NCBI GenBank assembly: GCA_036702975.1
Contig: DATNPX010000028.1
Coordinates: 1-6,537 of the forward strand
Source: DATNPX01 sp036702975
GTDB taxonomy: Bacteria; Cyanobacteriota; Vampirovibrionia; Obscuribacterales; Obscuribacteraceae
Direction: 5' to 3'
DNA length: 6,537 nucleotides
Position 1 is the first letter of the stretch; the number at the start of each line of letters is the position of its first letter. Shown piece by piece: positions 1-4,144 of the stretch. The position numbers and the translations under genes were made by a program. Under the pieces are notes generated by a model that saw nothing but the letters and a program-made list of their open reading frames with translations, had not been told where the DNA came from and made no database searches.

Positions 1-1
1 A

Positions 2-49
2 GGCTGGCATGTTTACAGATTGACCAGGCACGGCATAGCAGTGATGTAA
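2..49 (+). CDS. 3' end of primase-like gene (duplicate of 6398-6445)
   Basis: The frame reads GWHVYRLTRHGIAVM followed by TAA at 47-49. It is the same DNA as the end of the 4145-6445 gene, present twice because of the contig overlap. It is not an independent gene. Confidence 0.85.
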   Translation, partial: GWHVYRLTRHGIAVM

Positions 50-73
50 GCGAAAGCCTCGAATATAGCGAAA

Positions 74-107
74 GCTGCAAACAGCAGTACCGGAGCGTCA
101 GTGACGC
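74..107. other. Two short inverted repeats downstream of the primase-like gene
   Basis: GCTG-caaa-CAGC (74-85) is followed by GCGTCA-g-TGACGC (95-107), a perfect 6+1+6 inverted repeat. They lie 25-58 bases after the stop of the primase-like gene on the circle. No T-run follows, so a factor-independent terminator is not supported. They could be a transcript end processed by Rho, or a protein-binding site. Confidence 0.4.
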
Positions 108-214
108 CCTGGAGCGGAGGAGAGAAACGACTTCGCGTAAGATATCGTATAAAAAGTCAACTACTGATTGAGAACTAGAGTGTATCAGGGTTTGGCGCAA
201 ATGGGCCATCAAGC

Positions 215-1096
215 TTGCTAATTGCTAGTTCTGTGGGACTTTGCCAGCCACAGATGCTGCTAGCAGCAGAGCAACCGACAGCAAGGAAGACCGAGGCTAG
301 CAAACAGACTGTTGAAAAAACTACAGACAAACGCAAAGCAATAGTGTCCGAAGCTGTAAGCACTTTGCGCGAAACGCAAGATGCCTTGAAGGCGTTGGAT
401 GAGGGCAAGAACAAGGACGCCTTAGCAGCCCTGGAAAGAGCGACAGGAAAGCTAGAAATTGTTTTAGCTCGTGATCCAAAAGCGGCGCTGGTTCCACTTG
501 ATGTAAAGGTTGCTACCAGCAACCTGTACGCTTCCCTGGACGCGATCAAAAATGCACGACAAGAAGCGCAAAGATTGTTAAACGCGGGGCGCGTGCAAGA
601 AGCGCGGGCACTTCTGATGCACTTGGGCAGCGAATCTGTGATTAGCACAACCAATCTGCCGCTGGCTACTTATCCGGGTGCCATCAAACGAGCCGCCAAA
701 CTAATCGACGAAAACAAACCCGCTGAAGCAAAAGAAGTCTTGCAGACTGCTTTAAATACGCTGGTCATAACTGATGTTGTCGTTCCTTTGCCGGTCGTGG
801 ACGCGAAGCTATCGCTGCAAAGAGCCGAAGAACTGGCAAAAATAAAAAATCGCACTGCCGCACAAAACAAGGAATTATCTGATCTTGTTGGTAGCGCGGA
901 TAGTGACATCCAGCGTGCCGAGGCTCTCGGGTATGGCACTAAGAGCGATTTTGATTCGTTCCACAAGCAAATTGCCGAAATTCGACAGAAGACCAGTAAC
1001 GGCAAATTCGGTATCGGGTTCTTCGATCAAATCAAGAACTATTTAGAGTCAATGAATAGAAATAGCCAGCATAAAGTCGTGGCGCAGAACAAGTAG
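215..1096 (+). CDS. YfdX-family protein, probably exported
   Basis: The protein (293 aa from TTG at 215) has the full YfdX-family pattern as I know it: an N-terminal helical part with ALxxGKxxDALAALERATGKLEIVLARDP (about residues 61-88), LYASLDAIKNARQEA, VISTTNLPLATYPGAIK, a LQTALNTLVITDVVVPLPVVDA segment, and a C-terminal LGYGTKSDF and KTSNGKFGIGFFDQIK. YfdX proteins are soluble, mostly helical and multimeric. In Escherichia coli the gene lies next to the oxalate/acid-resistance genes controlled by EvgA, but its biochemical role is not settled. Residues 1-20 (LIASSVGLC...QMLLAAEQ) are hydrophobic and look like a secretion signal that lacks a normal basic n-region. The start is uncertain. TTG 215 is the first start codon after an in-frame TAG at 176-178, ATG 254 is the next, and neither has a good ribosome site. 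It ends 79 bases before the convergent receiver gene. The family call is confident; the role here is unknown. Confidence 0.88.
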   Translation: MLIASSVGLCQPQMLLAAEQPTARKTEASKQTVEKTTDKRKAIVSEAVSTLRETQDALKALDEGKNKDALAALERATGKLEIVLARDPKAALVPLDVKVATSNLYASLDAIKNARQEAQRLLNAGRVQEARALLMHLGSESVISTTNLPLATYPGAIKRAAKLIDENKPAEAKEVLQTALNTLVITDVVVPLPVVDAKLSLQRAEELAKIKNRTAAQNKELSDLVGSADSDIQRAEALGYGTKSDFDSFHKQIAEIRQKTSNGKFGIGFFDQIKNYLESMNRNSQHKVVAQNK

Positions 1097-1175
1097 CTGT
1101 GCGGATGGGACGAGGGACTTGGTGGGAGCGAAGCTGCTTCCGACCGACTGGCCGACTGATCGCAAGCGCTATGAC

Positions 1176-1601
1176 CTAGGCGGTATTAGTTGCCTCTTCA
1201 TTGTTGTTGGAGGCGCCAAGCCATTTTTGGATAAGCGATTTAAGTGTACCGAGAGTTAATGGTTTGAGTACAAAATCATTGAAACCGAGGGAAAGGCAGG
1301 TGGAGGAATCAACGCCTGGCGCGCCAGCGGTCATAGCAATGATAGGAATGGGCGCATGCTGCTTTTGTTTTTCATGCGACCTGATGGCAACAGCCGCTTC
1401 GAGTCCGTTCATATCAGGCATTTGAATGTCCATCAGAATCAAGTCATAGTCGAAATTGTGGACGCGTCTGAGCGCTTCAATGCCATTGGCGGCGCTATCA
1501 GCCCTGATGCCGAGCTTATCCAGTTGAAGAATGAGGACGTGCCGCAAGGTGATGTCGTCTTCAACCACAAGGATAGTATGGGTACGTGGGGTATTAGGCA
1601 T
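1176..1601 (-). CDS. Stand-alone response-regulator receiver domain (CheY-like)
   Basis: The protein (141 aa) is a single REC domain with no output domain. The key residues are present: acidic pocket E14/D15/D16 in ILVVEDD, phosphoacceptor D58 in LILMDIQMPDMNG, T91 in IIAMTA, and K113 in FVLKPL. The consensus is closest to receiver domains of hybrid histidine kinases, so it may take phosphate from a chromosomal kinase and act by protein-protein contact or as a phosphate sink. The start is well supported: on the minus strand a TAAGG motif (1613-1609) sits 7 bases before the ATG, and an in-frame TAA lies 12 bases upstream, so it is not a fragment of a longer kinase frame in this window. A short N/E/T-rich tail (NNNEEATNTA) ends it. 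It converges with the YfdX gene. No kinase gene is present, so its partner must be encoded elsewhere. Confidence 0.92.
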   Translation of the reverse strand: MPNTPRTHTILVVEDDITLRHVLILQLDKLGIRADSAANGIEALRRVHNFDYDLILMDIQMPDMNGLEAAVAIRSHEKQKQHAPIPIIAMTAGAPGVDSSTCLSLGFNDFVLKPLTLGTLKSLIQKWLGASNNNEEATNTA

Positions 1602-1608
1602 TGCCGGA

Positions 1609-1613
1609 CCTTA
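1609..1613 (-). promoter_or_regulatory. Ribosome-binding site of the receiver gene
   Basis: TAAGG on the minus strand, 7 bases from the ATG at 1601. It overlaps the upstream in-frame TAA stop and fixes the start of the receiver gene. Confidence 0.6.
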
Positions 1614-1885
1614 GCAGAAAATAGACAGCAAGTGGTAACTGCTGGGTTAGACGCACTGAAGCCAAGAGTAGTTGCCGAGAATGAAATGCTGGAAGGGGCA
1701 ATGATTTTCAGACGGACTACCCCAAAAGGGGCGGCGGGATCAGGATTTATCGGATGCCGGGTCGAAATGCGATCCTTGAAAGCCTGAACCTGTGGGCGTT
1801 TGAGGCATCAATGAAACATAATATGTATTATATGGCGCAGGCTAAACCGCTGTAGTTCCGCCTCGCTGCCTGCTCGCCGGTGGCT

Positions 1886-1905
1886 CCCCCCCCAGCCCGC
1901 CCCCC
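1886..1905 (-). other. Potential G-quadruplex (minus strand)
   Basis: The plus strand has C8 (1886-1893), CCC (1896-1898) and C6 (1900-1905) in close succession. The minus strand is therefore G6-c-G3-ct-G8, which has enough G tracts for an intrastrand quadruplex. Run lengths of 8 and 6 are also prone to sequencing error. A structural role is inference only. Confidence 0.4.
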
Positions 1906-1919
1906 GCTGCCGCGTGGCC

Positions 1920-1940
1920 CGTGGCGGTTCCGCCGCCACG
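1920..1940. other. GC-rich hairpin
   Basis: CGTGGCGG-ttccg-CCGCCACG gives a perfect 8-bp stem (1920-1927 with 1933-1940) and a 5-base loop. No T-run follows on either strand, so it is not an intrinsic terminator. It lies just after the C-run block. Candidate roles are a replication structure, a transcript end or a protein-binding site. Confidence 0.55.
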
Positions 1941-1956
1941 CTAAAAAGCCAAAACT

Positions 1957-1984
1957 TTGACAAAAGATCAGCGTTGAATAGTTA
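1957..1984 (+). promoter_or_regulatory. Weak candidate promoter of the lysozyme-like gene
   Basis: There is a perfect -35 box TTGACA (1957-1962), but the best-placed -10 is poor (TAGTTA, 1979-1984, 16-base spacer). It lies about 60 bases upstream of the ATG at 2046. A TAATAT at 2012-2017 is a better -10 but has no -35 at the right distance. Confidence 0.3.
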
Positions 1985-2045
1985 CTCAGGACTTCTTCAT
2001 TTCTTCCCCGCTAATATTCCGAAACTGGGCGTAGGCTTGCTTATC

Positions 2046-3008
2046 ATGGCTTTTGAAAATTCTGCCGAGCAATACAAACCAAGCGAAGTGCATCAACGAC
2101 CAGGCACGGCCGCACTGCTTCCAAGCAATCACGAGTATCAGCAATTTTTTAAGCCCGCATCTCAAACTGGCTCACAACCTGGCTTTTTAGACTTTGGACA
2201 GACCGATATCTATAGCGATAAAACAGTCAAATTGGCTCAGGACATACAAGTTCCAATGATGCCAAATCTGGTACCAGGTCCTGAACAGCTCGGAATAACA
2301 AAAGAGACCACAATTGTAGCCGCAGAAATAGCTTGGAAGCTTGGAACAGCTCTTAGTAAAGAACATCCGATTGAGGGACAGGAAGAGGGTTTGATGGCTG
2401 CCACTACAGCCAGCGATCCCAAAGCCTGGGAGCATGCAGCTTCCAACTTCCCGCAATTAGCCGATGTATCGCCAAGCCTGATGAAAGCTTACGTTCGCAA
2501 CGAGCTTGCATTTTATGGACGCGAAGATCTCGCACAAGACATCGCAGCTTCTGCGGGAGAATCTCTGGGTATCACTCCGCCTACGCTTGGAATGGCTCAG
2601 ATTACAGTTAAGGGCATTGACGAATTTGAAAAGAAATATCCGCAATTTCGGGCATTCCTAGAATCTAAAGGCTACTCAGGACCCGGGCATGAAATGCGGG
2701 CGCTGCTCGATCCAGAATGCGTGCCGATGATCGTGGCAGCTAAAACCGCTTCTCTCGTTGACGACTTGCATAAGCAGGGCATTGAACATCCGACGCTTGA
2801 GCAGCTCGCCTATGCATATAATCCTGATGTCTATTCGTACTCGGACGGGCATGGCGGACATGAGTACAAGACCCTCTACCAAGGCGCCATTTACGCTTCA
2901 AAAGCCCAACACTGGGATCAGCAAAAGGAATACTACGCGAAAGATCGTAATGTCTGGGACAATTCGGACGAGGTAAGGAACGTCCTTTCATGGCTCAACA
3001 AAGTCTAA
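2046..3008 (+). CDS. Lysozyme/lytic-transglycosylase-like protein
   Basis: This 320-aa protein starts at ATG 2046 (MAFENSAEQY). The frame is open back to a GTG at 1914, but that stretch runs through the GC hairpin and has no ribosome site, so I reject the longer form. The C-terminal half has the order of motifs seen in lysozyme-fold murein transglycosylases: a helix ending in a candidate catalytic glutamate (E153 in YVRNELAFYG), then TLGMAQIT (180-187, like the G-x-M-Q-I motif), then a helical stretch and AYAYNPD (255-261, like the AYN motif). The first 90 or so residues are polar, P/Q-rich and probably disordered. There is no signal peptide or membrane segment, so export would need a partner or holin. 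It overlaps by 19 bases the two-helix membrane protein, which suggests co-translation. The fold assignment rests on motif order only. A structural role without catalysis is possible. Confidence 0.6.
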   Translation: MAFENSAEQYKPSEVHQRPGTAALLPSNHEYQQFFKPASQTGSQPGFLDFGQTDIYSDKTVKLAQDIQVPMMPNLVPGPEQLGITKETTIVAAEIAWKLGTALSKEHPIEGQEEGLMAATTASDPKAWEHAASNFPQLADVSPSLMKAYVRNELAFYGREDLAQDIAASAGESLGITPPTLGMAQITVKGIDEFEKKYPQFRAFLESKGYSGPGHEMRALLDPECVPMIVAAKTASLVDDLHKQGIEHPTLEQLAYAYNPDVYSYSDGHGGHEYKTLYQGAIYASKAQHWDQQKEYYAKDRNVWDNSDEVRNVLSWLNKV

Positions 3009-3277
3009 AACGCAAAAAAATTCCCGTATGGGCTTGTGTGCTCATTGTTTTGGGCTCTACCGTTCTGGCGTTCTGGATCTTTGGAGGGCAGCATTACCTA
3101 GCTAACCGCGCCAATATCGACTATGGCCATTTTCATCATGTAGAAGACGAAACCGATCCGTTGAACTGGTTTTTCTATTTACTTGAGACAGGCGTGTTGG
3201 CTGGTGGGTCAGCGTTTTTGCTCTCTAGCCTGACGGTGGGGCTGATCAACTACAGAGCTGGCAAGGACTCGAAATAG
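2990..3277 (+). CDS. Small two-helix membrane protein (holin-like candidate)
   Basis: The protein (95 aa) has a basic N-terminus (QQSLKRKK), a first membrane helix at about residues 12-31 (PVWACVLIVLGSTVLAFWIF), a polar H/D/E-rich loop (NIDYGHFHHVEDETD), a second hydrophobic segment at about 59-86 and a charged tail (RAGKDSK). I do not recognise a family. It starts inside the end of the lysozyme-like gene (19-base overlap), with AAGGA (2975-2979) 10 bases upstream, so the two are probably translationally coupled. Size, two helices and pairing with a lysozyme-like gene that lacks a signal peptide resemble holin/endolysin cassettes. It could equally be a membrane anchor or an immunity-type protein. 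Confidence 0.65.
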   Translation: MAQQSLKRKKIPVWACVLIVLGSTVLAFWIFGGQHYLANRANIDYGHFHHVEDETDPLNWFFYLLETGVLAGGSAFLLSSLTVGLINYRAGKDSK

Positions 3278-3284
3278 TCAAGCG

Positions 3285-3313
3285 TTGTGACAAAGATCCA
3301 TGCCGCATATAAT
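3285..3313 (+). promoter_or_regulatory. Sigma70-type promoter of the HTH/coiled-coil gene
   Basis: TTGTGA (3285-3290, 4 of 6 to TTGACA), a 17-base spacer, and a perfect TATAAT (3308-3313). Transcription would begin at about 3320-3321, right at an in-frame ATG (3321). This suggests a leaderless mRNA and argues that the ATG at 3300, which lies upstream of the -10 box, is not used from this promoter. Confidence 0.6.
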
Positions 3314-3881
3314 CCGCTTGATGACTGACCCCGCGCAAAATTATCAGACGATTCAACCGGTCTCGACTGAAGGACTGGAAGACTTATTTCAGCCGAGTGA
3401 GAATCACTTTGAGACGGTTGATTCTCACTTGGTTCTCAGTGATTCTCATTTGGTTCTCACTGTGGCAGAGGCCAGCGTTCACCTGAGAATGCCGGTAAGT
3501 ACGCTCTATAGGCGCATTAGGGCTGGGAAGTTCAAAACGATTACCGGACCGGATGGAGCACTGAGAATCATTTTGTCGAATGAGAATCAAGTGATTCTCA
3601 CCGATTCTCACAGTGAGAATCAAAACGTCGAAGTGATTCTCACTGATTCTCACTGTGAGAATCAGTCTGAGCAGTCGGAACTAGCTAGGTTTTTAGAGCT
3701 ATTAGCCGAGAAAGACCGAAGGCTTGAGGCCGCCACATACCGGGTCGGTTTTCTTGAATCTCAACTTTCAGAACGTCAAAAAGAAATTGAAGAACGCGAC
3801 GTTGCGATCAAACTACTAACCGACAGCCAGCACAAACCCAGTCGTTGGGCGCAGTTCAAGAAATGGTTTCTCGGGCAGTAG
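3300..3881 (+). CDS. HTH and coiled-coil DNA-binding protein (plasmid replication or partition candidate)
   Basis: The protein is 193 aa from ATG 3300, or 186 aa if the leaderless ATG at 3321 (MTDPAQNYQ) is the true start, which I favour. Residues 53-92 (LTVAEASVHLRMPVSTLYRRIRAGKF...) are a MerR/excisionase-type helix-turn-helix. Residues about 123-177 form a charged coiled coil (ELARFLELLAEKDRRLEAA, then LESQLSERQKEIEERD), and the C-terminus is a short amphipathic W/F/K motif (RWAQFKKWFLG). This architecture is known in one-component plasmid segregation proteins such as pSK1 Par and in nucleoid-anchoring proteins such as RacA. The gene also encodes DSH, ENQ and VLT/VILT peptides because it carries the iteron array (3398-3663) on both sides of the HTH. 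In RepA_N plasmids the origin likewise lies inside the initiator gene, so an initiator role is also possible. No ribosome site precedes either start. Confidence 0.75.
   Translation: MPHIIRLMTDPAQNYQTIQPVSTEGLEDLFQPSENHFETVDSHLVLSDSHLVLTVAEASVHLRMPVSTLYRRIRAGKFKTITGPDGALRIILSNENQVILTDSHSENQNVEVILTDSHCENQSEQSELARFLELLAEKDRRLEAATYRVGFLESQLSERQKEIEERDVAIKLLTDSQHKPSRWAQFKKWFLGQ
3398..3663. repeat. Helically phased 8-bp iteron array inside a coding region
   Basis: Core GATTCTCA occurs exactly at 3420, 3441, 3593, 3603, 3635 and 3645. Its complement TGAGAATC occurs exactly at 3398, 3562, 3581, 3614 and 3656. One-mismatch copies start at 3431, 3452 and 3484. Distances between neighbouring starts are 22, 11, 10, 11, 32, 78, 19, 12, 10, 11, 21, 10 and 11, mostly one or two DNA turns. 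Inverted pairs form perfect palindromes at 3603-3621 (9+1+9) and 3644-3664 (10+1+10), and a 9+2+9 inverted repeat at 3581-3600. The copies fall in different reading frames (DSH versus VLT/VILT), so the repeat is kept at DNA level. Likely a binding array for the encoded HTH protein or for the primase-like protein: origin, centromere or operator. Confidence 0.85.
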
Positions 3882-3904
3882 CCGTAATTCAAAATTCGGT
3901 TTAT
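3882..3904 (+). terminator. Weak terminator-like hairpin after the HTH/coiled-coil gene
   Basis: CCG(t)AATT-caa-AATTCGG (3882-3899) is a 7-bp stem with one bulged base, followed by TTTAT. It begins right after the TAG at 3879-3881. The stem is A/T-rich and the T-run short, so it would leak. Some transcription may continue into the primase leader. Confidence 0.35.
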
Positions 3905-3906
3905 AG

Positions 3907-3975
3907 TTAGCGGCAGTATTCGTGCCACCACGGACGATACTATCCATTAGATATCTCTTGGAGATGCGCCGCTAA
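3907..3975 (+). other. Predicted three-way-junction structure
   Basis: TTAGCGGC (3907-3914) is perfectly complementary to GCCGCTAA (3968-3975). Between them AGTAT(t)CG...CGATACT with an inner CGTG/CACG makes one hairpin (about 3915-3941), and ATCTC-ttg-GAGAT (3953-3965) makes a second. The layout could be a structured RNA at the 5' end of the primase leader or a cruciform in DNA. It matches no RNA family I recognise. Confidence 0.45.
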
Positions 3976-4004
3976 AAACAAAAAACACCGCCCAGGGGGC
4001 GATG
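3974..4004 (-). terminator. Intrinsic terminator on the minus strand (end of putative antisense RNA)
   Basis: Read on the minus strand: CATCGCCC-cct-GGGCGGTG, an 8-bp stem with one T-G wobble (4004-3997 with 3993-3986), followed immediately by TTTTTTGTTTTT (3985-3974). This is a textbook factor-independent terminator. No minus-strand gene lies to its right for more than 2 kb, so it most likely ends a non-coding antisense transcript of the primase leader. Confidence 0.7.
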
Positions 4005-4089
4005 CCAATGCCAGACACCCTTTCGGGTCTATCTGATGTATTCAATTGAATAAGTGGCGGTTTTACCGTAGGAAGTTTTCCCGCGCTTA
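3974..4089 (-). ncRNA. Putative antisense (countertranscript) RNA to the primase leader
   Basis: A promoter-like sequence at 4125-4096 would start a transcript near 4089 that ends at the terminator at 3974, about 115 bases, the size range of known plasmid copy-control antisense RNAs. On the minus strand it can fold into GGAA-aac-TTCC, CGGT-aaa-ACCG and ACCC-gaaa-GGGT (a GNRA-type loop) plus the terminator stem. It would be fully complementary to the leader of the primase-like gene and lies upstream of the attenuator at 4206-4243. In pIP501/pAMbeta1-type control such an RNA makes the leader fold into the terminator. Its existence is inferred. Confidence 0.45.
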
Positions 4090-4095
4090 TCGAAG

Positions 4096-4125
4096 AAGAT
4101 ACCACCAGACAGATCCGGTCGTCAA
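4096..4125 (-). promoter_or_regulatory. Candidate promoter of the antisense RNA
   Basis: On the minus strand, TTGACG (4125-4120, 5 of 6), an 18-base spacer and TATCTT (4101-4096, 4 of 6). A second candidate lies further right (TCGACA at 4331-4326, 16-base spacer, TATCGT at 4309-4304) and would give a longer RNA covering the attenuator as well. Confidence 0.4.
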
Positions 4126-4134
4126 CACACCTGT

Positions 4135-4138
4135 AAGG
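4135..4138 (+). promoter_or_regulatory. Possible ribosome-binding site for GTG 4145
   Basis: AAGG, 6 bases before the GTG at 4145. It is the only motif that favours this start, which is also the first possible start after the in-frame TAG at 4139-4141. Confidence 0.35.
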
Positions 4139-4144
4139 TAGACA

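Larger units (their letters stand above)
1..141. repeat. Terminal direct repeat, copy 1 (circular contig overlap)
   Basis: These 141 bases are identical to 6397-6537 by direct reading. An exact odd-length overlap at the two contig ends is what a de Bruijn-graph assembler leaves when it closes a circle, and the length would fit a k-mer of 141. The reading frame of the primase-like gene continues through the junction to a stop. This supports a circular molecule of 6,396 bp rather than a biological terminal repeat. The copy contains the last 15 codons and stop of the primase-like gene (2-49), one TGTTTACA site, and two small hairpins described separately. Confidence 0.9.
1602..2045. other. Gene-poor intergenic stretch with C-run block and hairpin
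   Basis: This is the divergent region between the receiver gene (leaving leftwards) and the lysozyme-like gene (leaving rightwards). I find no convincing gene. Frames crossing it are antisense extensions of the receiver gene or GTG-initiated read-in. It holds a CCCC-aaaa-GGGG mini-hairpin (1720-1731), an A/T-rich promoter-like patch (1815-1835, including TATAAT on the minus strand at 1832-1827 with no good -35), a block of C runs (1886-1905), a strong GC hairpin (1920-1940) and a TTGACA box (1957-1962). It could hold regulatory or replication signals. Confidence 0.5.
3882..4144 (+). promoter_or_regulatory. Structured leader of the primase-like gene (copy-control region)
   Basis: This is the non-coding gap between the HTH/coiled-coil gene and the primase-like gene. 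It is dense in structure: an outer stem with two inner hairpins (3907-3975), a minus-strand terminator (3974-4004), a short stem around CCC-tttc-GGG (near 4013-4030), the 14-bp perfect palindrome TATTCAATTGAATA (4039-4052) and CGGT-ttt-ACCG (4058-4068). It ends at the primase start. Together with the terminator at 4206-4243 it looks like an antisense-controlled leader. I see no good plus-strand promoter inside it. TATAGT at 3902-3907 lacks a -35, so the mRNA may come from the promoter at 3285. Confidence 0.55.

Noticed and set aside
112..124. Strong Shine-Dalgarno-like GGAGCGGAGGAGAG
   Set aside because: No ATG, GTG or TTG follows at a usable distance, so it does not mark a gene.
175..654. 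Open frame on the minus strand opposite the YfdX gene (159 aa)
   Set aside because: It lies entirely antisense to a well-recognised YfdX frame, and its composition (S/A/C/R-rich) is that of a shadow.
1097..1175. Possible bidirectional terminator between the YfdX and receiver genes
   Set aside because: GGTGGGAGC and GCTTCCGACC can pair only with bulges, and there is no T-run on either strand.
1356..1787. Open frame on the plus strand opposite the receiver gene (143 aa)
   Set aside because: Most of it is antisense to the receiver gene, which has intact catalytic residues and a ribosome site. The 3' extension into 1602-1787 has no recognisable protein pattern.
1914..2045. Upstream 44-codon extension of the lysozyme-like gene from GTG 1914
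   Set aside because: The start lies beside the GC hairpin, the first codons are the hairpin itself, there is no ribosome site, and the peptide is unlike the rest. ATG 2046 is a better start.
3398..3663. CRISPR array
   Set aside because: The repeat is only 8-10 bp, occurs in both orientations, has no constant spacers and lies inside a coding frame. There are no cas genes.
3907..3975. tRNA gene
   Set aside because: The fold is a three-way junction without an acceptor stem of the right length, a T-loop motif or a clear anticodon arm.
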